The notes beneath the pieces are model-generated. The model saw only the letters and a program-made list of their open reading frames with translations. It was not told the DNA's origin and searched no databases. From Hyphomicrobiaceae bacterium (GTDB lineage: Bacteria > Pseudomonadota > Alphaproteobacteria > Rhizobiales > Hyphomicrobiaceae), in NCBI GenBank assembly GCA_017353825.1, contig JAFMSC010000002.1, positions 1 through 35,005 of the forward strand: a DNA stretch of 35,005 nucleotides. The letters are read 5' to 3'. Below, in pieces: positions 1 to 7,240 of the stretch (within the stretch, counting starts at the first letter, position 1; each line of letters opens with the position of its first letter). Position numbers and translations under genes: made by a program.

Positions 1-263
1 CCTCGAGCGAAGGCCCGCAGCCCTGTCGTCTGGCAGGAGTTCAATCGAACGCGCCACCGATCTGCGCGTGTCCGCGTTCACACCGTTGGGTTTGGACCAA
101 TTTTAAGTTGGCGCTGACAGAAGGGCCTCTTCCGGCGCGTTCTCGACATTCTCGTCGAATCCCGCCGGCGCAAAGTAGATCCGGAAATCGAGGACCATCG
201 AGGCTGGATGGGCGAGGACCAATGAGGAAATCGATTGGGGTGAACTAACGGAAGGCTTGATCC

Positions 264-650
264 ATGACTATTCGTCTGTGTGCACAAGGCGACATCCTGA
301 TCGAGCGGGTCGAGGATGCCGCGGCCTACGGGCAAGTTTTCAATCCGTCCATCAAGGACCCGTTGTCATCGCCGAAGGCGAGGCGACGGGACATCATCAC
401 CGGCTGCTGGGCTCGGTTACGACGTATCGCGACGACGCCATCGCGCGCGAGCTTCCCTCGGGGCTGTACATCGCGCACGTGATAGCGCGAGATCGAGGCA
501 ACCGTATAAAGATCATCGCCTATGGCGCGGCAAGAGCGCAAACATCCAACTCTTATGATCGTTACGGTATCCTCGTTCACAATGGCGAACCGCGTGTCTA
601 CCGGATCGAACGCCATCGGAGGCGGCTTCGCATCCCTTTTGAGGTGCGAT
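264..650 (+). pseudogene. Frameshifted remnant of a small conserved protein with an AEGEATGHHHR motif
   Basis: The ATG at 264 follows a GGAAGG-like ribosome site and opens a reading frame that begins MTIRLCAQGDILIERVED. After about 30 residues the similarity moves to another frame near position 350. That second frame reads VVIAEGEATGHHHRL and then YRDDAIARELPSGLYIAHVIA, ending near 650 without a clear stop shared with the first part. From memory, small proteins that start with a QGD motif and carry an AEGExTGHxH motif form a family of unknown function, so the two halves look like one gene broken by a single-base change. It could also be a sequencing error. Nothing here shows what the intact protein does. 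The 1-263 stretch before it shows no gene that I can support. Confidence 0.45.
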
Positions 651-827
651 GCTGCCGTCCTAGAGGCCTAAGCGCAGCTCCGTTCAGGCATGGACGAGGG
701 TCCGGTACTCGATTGGGCCTCGTCAGGCCGCCCGCCCCTGATTGGTGGCCTGCGCACGGGAGTGGCGGAGGCCACGGCCTGGTCCATCCTTGCGCGGTCT
801 ATCGTTGAGCGGTGCGCCGAGTGAGCG

Positions 828-2237
828 CTAGCGGTTGACAAATCGAGTGCAGTTTACGCGCAAGTCGGGCGCCGATATCTGGCATTCAACGAAGCGCGTC
901 TCGCTGAGAAATTGAACTCGCAGCACGGTCCGGTCACTGGATGGCGGATTTCGGGCAGGCGTGTAATAGGCGACACGTGCGTGCCGGATGCTTCCGACAC
1001 AGGGATCGTTGGAAAATTCTCCGACCGCACGCCTTTCTTCCCGAAATTCGATCTTGCCGTGTGTCGGCGCGGAGATGATTTCGACAATTGGGGGCGGAAG
1101 GCTGCTGCAATTGGGGCCCGAGTTGACAAAGCTTCTGATTATGACGGGTGCAGCTTGCACCTTGGACGCCTGGGTCCCCGTCGCCTGTGATGGCGCTGCT
1201 GCGACCTTCCCTATTGTTCCGGCCGGCCGGTCGTCCTCGATACGCTTTGCATCCGTGGCGCCGTGCTCTTCCTCCGATCTTTTCGTTGCCGCATCCTGCG
1301 CCGGCGCATGTGCGCTGGCCTGTCGCTCGAGGTGCTCGATCTGCGCCCGCGCGATCGGTGCGAACTCCCCGTTCGGGTAGCGCTCCAGATAGGTGCGCAT
1401 CACGGCAGGGTTCGAGCTGTTCTTCGCGGATTCCCAGAACTCCAGCTCAATCTGCTGCGCGCTCGTGCGCGGCTTTATGAAGTAGAACCTCGCCGTCAGC
1501 GCCGAGTGCTCCCACGGTACCTGCCGGCGGGCGGTTGCGTGCATCACATCATTGCGCACGTTTATGAGGATCGATGTCAGATCGTCACCCGGCGTAGCAA
1601 TATATTTCAGGAGCGCTGCCGTATAGGGCGAGTTCCGCCCGGCTCCGTCCAGGGCAACGTTTCCAGGCTGTGTTGAGAAGCCGATCAGGGTCCCTTCCCC
1701 CGATTCCACGGAGGCAAAACCGCGTCCGATCTCAGCCGAGCGAGTTCCCAGCGCGCGGGCCAGATTGCGCGCCAGCGGATTGTCGCGGCAGGCGTCGATG
1801 ATCAGGATGTTGGTCGTCGTCCCCTGCTCCATCGAACGCTGCACGAGATCGAGGCGCACCAGCTCGAAATCGACCGCGGACGCCGAAGCGAGTTCGGCAT
1901 CGATCGGCACCAGATAGTTCTGCCCAGCCACCTGCAGCCCGTGTCCCGCGTAGAAGAAGAGACCGGCCTCGGCGCCGCCGAGCGCCTGAGCGAAGTCGCG
2001 GACTGCGCGATCCAGCGCAGCCTTGCCGAGGTCCCGCCGCTCGGTCACGGCAAACCCCAGCTTGGCAAGCTTCGCTGCGAAATCAGCGGCGTCGTGCTTC
2101 GGGTTGGGGAGCCGGGGAGCGTGCTTATACTCGGAGTTGCCGATCACCAAAGCGACGCGCCCGCTCCCCGCACAAGCGGCACGCGCGCCGGACAGTGCGA
2201 TGAGAAGAACGAGAAACGTGTGCAGGAAGCCGCGCAT
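828..2237 (-). CDS. Secreted caspase-fold (metacaspase-like) protease
   Basis: The product is 469 residues. The start at 2237 was chosen because GGAAGGAC lies just before it and a signal peptide follows (MRGFLHTFLVLLIALSGARA). A longer frame exists upstream but lacks both. Residues 26-255 are a peptidase C14 caspase domain: RVALVIGNSEY opens it, the catalytic His is H99 in FFYAGHG, and the catalytic Cys is C150 in IIDACRDNP. Residues 265-302 form the short helical repeat common after bacterial caspase domains (FWESAK, YLERYPNGEF). A low-complexity linker leads to a C-terminal domain (about 360-469) with four cysteines that I do not recognise. Family members cleave after Arg or Lys. The signal peptide implies action outside the cytoplasm. 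A TPR relic lies upstream on the same strand. Substrate and role cannot be read from the sequence. Confidence 0.85.
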   Translation of the reverse strand: MRGFLHTFLVLLIALSGARAACAGSGRVALVIGNSEYKHAPRLPNPKHDAADFAAKLAKLGFAVTERRDLGKAALDRAVRDFAQALGGAEAGLFFYAGHGLQVAGQNYLVPIDAELASASAVDFELVRLDLVQRSMEQGTTTNILIIDACRDNPLARNLARALGTRSAEIGRGFASVESGEGTLIGFSTQPGNVALDGAGRNSPYTAALLKYIATPGDDLTSILINVRNDVMHATARRQVPWEHSALTARFYFIKPRTSAQQIELEFWESAKNSSNPAVMRTYLERYPNGEFAPIARAQIEHLERQASAHAPAQDAATKRSEEEHGATDAKRIEDDRPAGTIGKVAAAPSQATGTQASKVQAAPVIIRSFVNSGPNCSSLPPPIVEIISAPTHGKIEFREERRAVGEFSNDPCVGSIRHARVAYYTPARNPPSSDRTVLRVQFLSETRFVECQISAPDLRVNCTRFVNR

Positions 2238-2379
2238 GTCCTTCCGCCATCTGGATGACAAACCAAACGCTGGCAGCCGAGATGTGGGGCGTACTGCAAC
2301 AGAGGCGCCGAGTCCATGATCTTTCCACGTCGCCATAGCCCCTGCGGTTTTCGCCTTCGTGCTACGTGGAAGCAGGGGC

Positions 2380-2640
2380 AGGCAGGCACCGTCGCGCCAT
2401 CGCGGGAGTCTTGACATAATTCCTGCAGCACACTGTAGTACGTTTGGGACAGGTGGTTCGGCCCCAGTGCCTTCTCGCGGATGGGAGGCTACGCTGATAG
2501 ATCGGGTCGGCCTCGGCATAGCGGCCCTGGTCCTCGTACAGACTGGCTAGGTTGTTGAGGACGGTGGCGACAGTAGGAAAGAAGTCTGTCCCCAGCACAA
2601 GGACCGTGCATGAGGGCTGCACGACGAGCCGCTCGCAATA
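2380..2640 (-). pseudogene. Relic of a kinesin-light-chain-type TPR repeat gene
   Basis: On the minus strand one frame reads VATVLNNLASLYEDQGRYAEADPIYQRSL. This is a near-complete 42-residue TPR unit of the kinesin light chain type. Near 2480-2490 the repeat continues in a different frame, where the translation resembles the usual REKALGPNH followed by a degenerate next unit (YYSVLQEL). No start codon or full-length frame is present. The fragment sits directly upstream of the caspase gene on the same strand. Such TPR proteins often occur beside caspase-fold proteins, so this may be a broken former partner, but that link is inference. Confidence 0.6.
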
Positions 2641-3394
2641 GGCAACCGCGCTGCCGACGCTGCGCAGATCGAGCGCCACGGCGCGGTGCTACGGGTTACG
2701 CTTGGGGCGGGGTGGCCGCTGGTCGTGATCCTGGGCGGGAAAGGTCTCGACGGCATCGTGTCGAAGGCCGCGCCATCCCGAATGCGGGCCTTGCACACGG
2801 CGGCGGTGCTCGCCGTCTGGCGCGACCAGGGCCGCGATGTCGAGATTGCCGGTGGAGCAGGGGTACGTGGTTCGACGCCGTCGGCCAGCACACGATCCTG
2901 CCCCTCCAGGACGGGCAGGGCCGCATTCTGGCCTTGTAGGTGCCGCACTCGGCGGCAACCGCAGCGACGGCGTCGCGTTTCGAAAGCAATTGCCGCTGTG
3001 GCCCGCATCGAGGTGGCGCTTGTCGAGATTGTGCCGGTTAGCGGCGGCTTTCTGCCGATGCCGCCCTCGCTCACCATCCGCAAAACGCCCGACGCTGCTC
3101 TGGAGCTTGCGCTGGTCGATCCCCGTCTCGCCCCGGTCGATGGCCCCGACGCCGATGCCGCCGGCAGTAGGACGGCCGAAGGCTCGCGCCTGCGACGACG
3201 AGCAACAACCACGTCCCCTTCCTTCCGCGCGGCCAGCGAGAGGAAATTCGTTCGGCTGGTACTATTTAGGTGGTACCTAAGCAGCGTTGTCTGGTTTCGC
3301 CAACGCAGACGACCTCCGGAGTACACGGAAAGCAGACAGTCGGCGGGTGGCGCGATGTGCCACACAGAAGGGGACGTCGCTCCCAGAATGCTGC
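2641..3394. other. About 750 bases with no recognisable gene
   Basis: Long open frames exist on both strands, as expected at this GC content, but none shows a ribosome site, a known motif or a plausible composition. The surroundings (TPR relic, transposase relic) suggest decayed accessory DNA. Confidence 0.5.
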
Positions 3395-4054
3395 TTACAC
3401 GGTTGGCCGCCTCATACTGGCGTGGGCGACCGATCCTATCGCCCAGCCGAGGAGGGCAACGATCAACGGCCACTTGACGTGATCGAAAGCGCCGAACGCA
3501 TAGTAGACCAGGAACTTGAATTCACGCGTGGGCTGCGACATCAGCCCTATCAAGAACTGCACGCCGAAGAGCACGATTGGCGACACTACGAACAGGGTCA
3601 AGTACAGCCTGTGCCTCGCAAAGAAGCTCAATACCGCGACAATTGCGGCTGTGATGGCCAGTAAAGTAAAGTAAAGTAAAGTAAAGTAAAGTAAAGTAAA
3701 GTAAAGTAAAGTAAAGTAAAGTAAAGTAAAGTAAAGTAAAGTAAAGTAAAGTAAAGCGTACCTCGCCGAAGTACTCAGATAAGAACCAGTTCCGAGGAAC
3801 CCGGTCAGCAGCAGGCCCCAGGCGAGGCCAACGAAGAGGAGCGGCGTGTCTTCGATCAAAGGGAAGAGCCGCGTATATCCCAGCGCCAGGAAGGTGAGAA
3901 TCGACAAAGTCGGCCAGGCCGAAAAAAATGCCCCGTGCATCAGCCCCCATGAATGAAACGTCGGCCAGTGCAGCACGCCATACACGTAGCCGAGGGGCCA
4001 CATCAGGAAGAAACCGACAACGGCCGATGTGACCGCTCGAATGACAGTCCGCAT
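3395..4054 (-). CDS. Polytopic membrane protein with an in-frame pentanucleotide repeat tract (candidate phase-variable gene)
   Basis: The product is 219 residues with about five hydrophobic segments. The ATG at 4054 has GGAGAA nine bases upstream. The N-terminal part (MRTVIRAVTSAVVGFFLMWPLGYVYG) and the C-terminal part (HVKWPLIVALLGWAIGSVAHA) both look like membrane helices. Between them, 19 copies of TTTAC (coding strand) encode LLYFT six times plus LL. The 5-base unit is not a multiple of three, so the downstream half stays in frame only when copy number changes by multiples of three. At 19 copies the gene is open to its stop at 3395. One alternative frame stops at 3628-3630, the other at 3522. 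I do not recognise the family. An IS630 relic lies just upstream. A decaying gene with a neutral repeat is the other reading. Confidence 0.6.
   Translation of the reverse strand: MRTVIRAVTSAVVGFFLMWPLGYVYGVLHWPTFHSWGLMHGAFFSAWPTLSILTFLALGYTRLFPLIEDTPLLFVGLAWGLLLTGFLGTGSYLSTSARYALLYFTLLYFTLLYFTLLYFTLLYFTLLYFTLLAITAAIVAVLSFFARHRLYLTLFVVSPIVLFGVQFLIGLMSQPTREFKFLVYYAFGAFDHVKWPLIVALLGWAIGSVAHASMRRPTV
3661..3755. repeat. Pentanucleotide microsatellite, GTAAA x 19
   Basis: Nineteen perfect tandem copies of GTAAA on the plus strand (TTTAC on the coding strand of the membrane protein gene) without a single interruption. All three reading frames of the tract translate to the same FTLLY cycle with no stop, so a copy-number change is only felt downstream. 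Confidence 0.98.
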
Positions 4055-4190
4055 GGCACATTCTCCGCGTGGCGCATTCATGAGCGCGAGGGAAGTGTGC
4101 ATATTGGGCGTTCTGGCGGCAAGAGCGGGCGCGCATCGGCGCGACTTCCGTAGTGGGTCATCAGCAACGGCACCCTCCCAGCACAAGACT

Positions 4191-4454
4191 GCACTAGGCC
4201 CGGTCCACACCAGCAAGGCCACGCTCGCCGCGCTGGCGGCCCGCGCCCATTGGCTCACGGTCGAGTGGCTGCCCAAGTACGCGCCCGAGCTCAATGACAT
4301 CGAGGTGGTCTGGCACGACCTCAAGGCCCACAATCTGGCGCATCAGACGTTCACAGACACGCGCACCCTCGACCAAACCATCCACGCCGCGGTCACCGCC
4401 TTGAACCTGGAGCGAAACCGCGATCTGTTGGGCAACTCACGAATCTCTGCTTAG
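4191..4454 (+). pseudogene. C-terminal fragment of an IS630-family transposase
   Basis: The frame reads GPVHTSKATLAALAAR and then LTVEWLPKYAPELNDIE, followed by VVWHDLKAHNLAHQTF. This is the C-terminal end of the DDE_3 endonuclease of IS630/Tc1-type transposases. The glutamate in LNDIE is the third catalytic acid. The N-terminal DNA-binding domain and the first two aspartates are absent, and the frame runs upstream into unrelated sequence, so this is a truncated relic of about 88 residues ending at the stop at 4452-4454. I could not identify terminal inverted repeats. Confidence 0.8.
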
Positions 4455-4582
4455 TCCTAACCGGACATGCGATGCGCAAGCGTGATCTGTTGGCCGAGCA
4501 AGGACAACTTGCGGTAGGAGCGGAGGACGATGCATGGTTGCCAAGGTCGGATTGTACAACTTATTGATTTTACGTAGAATTT

Positions 4583-4631
4583 TGGAGCGGGCGAAGGGAA
4601 TCGAACCCTCGACACTCAGCTTGGGAAGCTG
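4583..4631 (-). tRNA. 3' half of tRNA-Gly(CCC), likely integration-site repeat (att core)
   Basis: On the minus strand the segment runs from the anticodon stem and loop (CAGC, TTCCCAA, GCTG; anticodon CCC) through a variable loop, a complete T arm (GAGGG TTCGATT CCCTT), the 3' acceptor strand CGCCCGC, discriminator T and encoded CCA. The 5' half (acceptor GCGGGCG and D arm) is missing: the sequence before the anticodon stem does not resemble a tRNA. From the anticodon stem onward it looks like ordinary bacterial tRNA-Gly(CCC). A 3' tRNA fragment directly in front of a tyrosine integrase is the classic duplicated att core of an element inserted in a tRNA gene. With this orientation the full tRNA-Gly should lie at the far right end of the element. 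None is in the window. Confidence 0.85.
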
Positions 4632-4676
4632 CGTAAACCGTGCAAAAAGCCCCCGTTTTCCTGGATTTTCGTCACC

Positions 4677-4696
4677 CCTTGTCGCAACCTTGTCGC
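4677..4696 (+). repeat. Tandem 9-base direct repeats before the integrase gene
   Basis: CCTTGTCGC occurs twice with a 2-base gap, giving an 11-base period, between the tRNA fragment and the integrase start. Short direct repeats with about one helical turn of spacing at this place fit arm-type binding sites of a tyrosine integrase, which is an inference. Confidence 0.5.
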
Positions 4697-4737
4697 GAGG
4701 GTAGGGTGCGCAAGGCGCCAACTGACGGGAGGTTACA

Positions 4738-5910
4738 TTGGCTATCAGGCGACGCACGTGGACGTGGAAGGGCGAAGAGCGGAGCGCTTGGGTCTGTGAT
4801 TACCTCGACGCGAATGGGAAGCGTCATCTGAAGACGTTCCGGACCAAGGGCGAGGCCATCGACTATGCTGCCGAGACGCGCATTGAGCTCCGCCAGGGCC
4901 TCCATGTCCCCGATCGCGACTCTCTCACCGTCGAGGAAGCCGGCCAGCAATGGCTCACAGCCTGCGAAAACGACGGCCTGGAGCCCGCGACGCTGCAGAC
5001 CTACCGTCAGCATCTGTGCCTGCACATCGCCCCCAGGATCGGCCACAAGCGGCTCAGAGAGCTCACTGTGCCGGTGCTCAGGGCCTTCCAGGACCAGTTG
5101 CGCGCTGATGGCCGGTCGCAGGCTCTGACCAAGAAGACTATCACCTATCTAGGCGGGCTCATTGCCGATGCCCAGGAGCGGGGCTTGGCTGTGCGCAATC
5201 CTGTCCGGGAGCGCAAGCGCAAGAGGAGCCGCGGGAAGGCCGCCAGGCGTCATGAGAAGCGCCTCGAGGTTGGAGTTGATATCCCAACGCCAGAGGAAAT
5301 TCGGGCCATCCTGGGGGCCGCCACAGGCTATAGGCGGGCCTTCTTCATGGTGGCCGCCATGGCCGGCCTGCGCGCCTCCGAGCTGCGTGGGCTGCGATGG
5401 TCGGATGTCAATTTCCCGAAGGCGACGATCACCGTCGCCCAGCGCGCCGACAAGTGGTGCGTGATCGGCAGCCCCAAGGCTCACGCCAGCCAGCGGGAGA
5501 TCCGCGTGGCGCATGAGGTCGTGCTGGCCCTCAAGGAATGGAAGCTTGCCTGCCCGCATGGGAAGCTGGGACTCGTGTTCCCAAACGGCCGGGGCAATGT
5601 GGAGCTGCTTGCCAACATCAGGCGCCGGCATTGGCATCCGCTGCAGATCGCGGCCGGAGTGACCAGGGAGGAGGACGGCGAGACCGTCGCTAAGTACGGC
5701 GGGCTCCATGCGCTGCGGCACTTCTTCTGCTCATGGTGTGCGAACTCGCGCGAGCAAGGCGGGCTCGGCCTTACCCTGAAAGAGACGCAAGTCCGGATGG
5801 GGCACGCGACCCTAAGCCAGACCGCAGACCGATATGGCCATCTGTTTCATGGCGATGGCAAGCGCGAGCAAGAAGTTCTGGCGGCCGGGGCGCGCGCCCT
5901 ATTGGGCTAA
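4738..5910 (+). CDS. int: Tyrosine recombinase / phage-type integrase
   Basis: The product is 390 residues and starts at TTG 4738, with GGGAGG five bases upstream. Residues 15-60 fit the N-terminal arm-binding domain, and about 62-160 the SAM-like core-binding domain (LTVEEAGQQWL, then TYRQHLCLHIAPRIG). Residues 185-385 are the catalytic domain. The active-site set is present: R212 in AGLRASELRGL, probable K247, H324-x-x-R327 in LHALRHFF, H356 in RMGHAT, and the nucleophile Y366 in DRYGHLF. It catalyses site-specific insertion and excision of the element. Its position beside the tRNA-Gly fragment says the tRNA 3' end was the target. All catalytic residues are intact, so the enzyme could still work even though the element looks degraded. 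Confidence 0.95.
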   Translation: MAIRRRTWTWKGEERSAWVCDYLDANGKRHLKTFRTKGEAIDYAAETRIELRQGLHVPDRDSLTVEEAGQQWLTACENDGLEPATLQTYRQHLCLHIAPRIGHKRLRELTVPVLRAFQDQLRADGRSQALTKKTITYLGGLIADAQERGLAVRNPVRERKRKRSRGKAARRHEKRLEVGVDIPTPEEIRAILGAATGYRRAFFMVAAMAGLRASELRGLRWSDVNFPKATITVAQRADKWCVIGSPKAHASQREIRVAHEVVLALKEWKLACPHGKLGLVFPNGRGNVELLANIRRRHWHPLQIAAGVTREEDGETVAKYGGLHALRHFFCSWCANSREQGGLGLTLKETQVRMGHATLSQTADRYGHLFHGDGKREQEVLAAGARALLG

Positions 5911-6143
5911 ACCATCCACGTCGCCAACGGCACGCCAACGCAGACCACCCACAGCACCACCGACCCCACCACGCGCTGCCGCCGGCGCCGCCGGAACACC
6001 GCGAGCCACTCGATCAGCGCCGCCTCAGCCTCGGCGAGACGACGGTCGCGGACGATGCGGCGGACGTGATTGAGCCTTAGGCCGCTTCTTCCGTCCAGTG
6101 CAGGCGCTCGACGGTCACGCGGTTCTCGCGTTCGTTGTGCCAT
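5907..6143 (-). CDS. Possible small membrane protein downstream of higA
   Basis: This open frame of 78 residues overlaps the end of higA by 67 bases. Its last third is a clear membrane helix (VVGSVVLWVVCVGVPLATWMV) after a basic stretch, and the codons outside the overlap are GC-rich at the third position, as in real genes here. The only ATG in frame lies inside higA and has no good ribosome site, so start and reality are doubtful. If real it would be the last gene of the leftward toxin-antitoxin group, ending against the integrase gene. Confidence 0.28.
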   Translation of the reverse strand: MAQRTREPRDRRAPALDGRSGLRLNHVRRIVRDRRLAEAEAALIEWLAVFRRRRRQRVVGSVVLWVVCVGVPLATWMV

Positions 6144-6376
6144 AGATCAAACTGCATCTGGAGTGCCATCCAGAAACGGGCCCCATTGCCGAAGGCCTGC
6201 CCGAGCCGCTGGGCCATGTCGAGCGAGACGGCGCGCTTCTCGTGCACCAGCTCGGACAGCGTGGTGCGGGTCACACCCAGGTGCTCGGCAAGATCGGTGA
6301 TGGTCATGCCGAGCGCCGGTAGGATGTCCTCCCGTAGGTACTCACCAGGATGCGGCGGTTCGCGCTTAGCGGCCAT
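6077..6376 (-). CDS. higA: HigA-type antitoxin
   Basis: The product is 99 residues and begins MAAKREPPHPGEYLRED at 6376, with GGAGG six bases upstream. It carries an HTH_3/XRE DNA-binding domain: the helix-turn-helix is ITDLAEHLGVTRTTLSELVH, followed by KRAVSLDMAQRLGQAFGNGA. The PHPGE N-terminus is typical of HigA. It should bind and neutralise the HigB toxin and repress the operon through the palindrome at 6658-6678. Its start overlaps the end of higB by 11 bases, in toxin-first order as usual for higBA. Location inside the integrated element suggests a role in keeping the element. Confidence 0.93.
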   Translation of the reverse strand: MAAKREPPHPGEYLREDILPALGMTITDLAEHLGVTRTTLSELVHEKRAVSLDMAQRLGQAFGNGARFWMALQMQFDLWHNERENRVTVERLHWTEEAA

Positions 6377-6656
6377 GGTAATCCTCCAGTTGCACGTCGT
6401 ACGGCCCGTCATCGTCCCATTTGAAGGTGATACGCCAGTTGCGGTTGACGAGCACTGAGAACGTCCCTCGGCGATCGCCGGTCAATCGATGGAACTTGTA
6501 CCCCGGCATCGCGAGCTCTCTGGGCGATGTGGCTACATCCAGGGCATTGAGGATGCGCCACACCTTGGCGCGCCAATCCGGGCGAATGCCGCTAGGGTCG
6601 TCGTCCTCCCAGTAGCGCCGCAACGCGCTATCACTGATCCGGTCCCCGTCGAGCAT
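6366..6656 (-). CDS. higB: HigB-type toxin (RelE/ParE superfamily ribonuclease)
   Basis: The product is 96 residues from the ATG at 6656. A GTG at 6671 would add five residues. Core motifs are those of the plasmid-maintenance killer family: LNALDVATSPRELAMPGYKFHRLTGDRRGTFSV, then NRNWRITFKWDDDGPYDVQLEDYH. The usual family N-terminus (IxSFxxK) is replaced by ISDSALRRYWEDDDPSGI, which is unusual. HigB proteins are ribosome-dependent mRNA endonucleases. A TTGACA element at 6685-6690 and the operator put the likely transcription start within a few bases of the ATG at 6656. There is no ribosome site before it, so a leaderless message is possible. Confidence 0.92.
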   Translation of the reverse strand: MLDGDRISDSALRRYWEDDDPSGIRPDWRAKVWRILNALDVATSPRELAMPGYKFHRLTGDRRGTFSVLVNRNWRITFKWDDDGPYDVQLEDYHGR

Positions 6657-6657
6657 G

Positions 6658-6690
6658 GCGTTACGTGGCACGTAACGCGTAACGTGTCAA
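6658..6690 (-). promoter_or_regulatory. higBA promoter with a perfect 21-base palindromic operator
   Basis: Positions 6658-6678 form a perfect palindrome with 10-base arms (GCGTTACGTG and CACGTAACGC) around one central base. Half a further site (CGTAACGTG) follows at 6678-6686. A consensus -35 box TTGACA lies on the minus strand at 6690-6685, so the palindrome covers the spacer, the weak -10 and the start point. This is the expected place for autorepression by HigA or HigBA. Confidence 0.75.
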
Positions 6691-6707
6691 GGCCCCCGCT
6701 GGGGCGG

Positions 6708-6884
6708 TCATGGCTTGCCCTGCTTGTCCCTGATTTGCATAAGGTGAGTGTTCGCCCAGGCCAGATTGCCATCGATGTTGTCGAGGATTGGTATGAGCCG
6801 GGGATGGACGTAGCCCTGTGCGAAGAAGTTCAGCCACACGCCGATGGCGATCCACCACAGCAGTTTGGTTTGGCGGTCGCTCAC
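6708..6884 (-). CDS. Small single-pass membrane protein, 58 residues
   Basis: It starts at GTG 6884, which shares bases with the stop of the upstream gene (GTGA overlap), so it is probably translationally coupled. The product begins MSDRQTKLLWWIAIG, with a membrane helix at residues 8-23 (LLWWIAIGVWLNFFAQ), then a soluble tail with YVHPRLIPILDNIDGNLAWA. Small anchor-plus-tail proteins of this kind are common in alphaproteobacterial accessory DNA, but I know of no function. It lies between the RHH-like gene and higB, all on the minus strand. Confidence 0.6.
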   Translation of the reverse strand: MSDRQTKLLWWIAIGVWLNFFAQGYVHPRLIPILDNIDGNLAWANTHLMQIRDKQGKP

Positions 6885-7069
6885 TTCCTGGCCCCCTTCG
6901 CCTTCTTCGGATCCGGCATCTTACCCCGCTCAATGGCGTGGCGGAGCACCAGGCGCTCCAGGTAGCTGCTCACCGGCCGGCCGTCCTCTTCGGCGAGCTC
7001 CTTGATTGCCTTCGCGAGGGTCTCGTCGACCCGTGTCGATAGAACCACCAGTCTCTTCTCCTTCGGCAT
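6881..7069 (-). CDS. Small RHH/CopG-like protein
   Basis: The product is 62 residues from the ATG at 7069 (MPKEKRLVVLSTRVDETLAKAIK). A start at 7105 would add twelve residues. The pattern of a beta strand (RLVVLSTRVDE), a helix (LAKAIKELAEEDGR) and a second helix beginning PVSSYLERLVLRHAI matches ribbon-helix-helix DNA-binding proteins. The tail is basic (PKKAKGARK). It is probably a transcriptional regulator of the element, or the antitoxin half of a lost pair. It heads the leftward group and faces the ERF gene across a short divergent region with AT-rich TACATTAT. Confidence 0.65.
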   Translation of the reverse strand: MPKEKRLVVLSTRVDETLAKAIKELAEEDGRPVSSYLERLVLRHAIERGKMPDPKKAKGARK

Positions 7070-7240
7070 GGGCCGCACATAAGCGGCTTCAAGTTGAAAG
7101 AACATGCTTGCCCGCGTCTACTTCCCATGCATAATGTAGACGCTGAGGGTTGGCAAGAGCCAGCCTCAAAACGGGAGCGGGGCCACGCAGTGCTTCACCA
7201 CCGCGCAGCCCCTGGCCCACACAGCGAGAGGAGCCTCGCC

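Noticed and set aside
2686-3477. Long open frame on the plus strand (263 residues) over the gene-poor stretch
   Set aside because: No ribosome site, no motif, arginine- and proline-rich translation typical of chance frames in GC-rich DNA.
3661-3755. CRISPR or other spaced array
   Set aside because: The repeat is a plain 5-base tandem tract without spacers.
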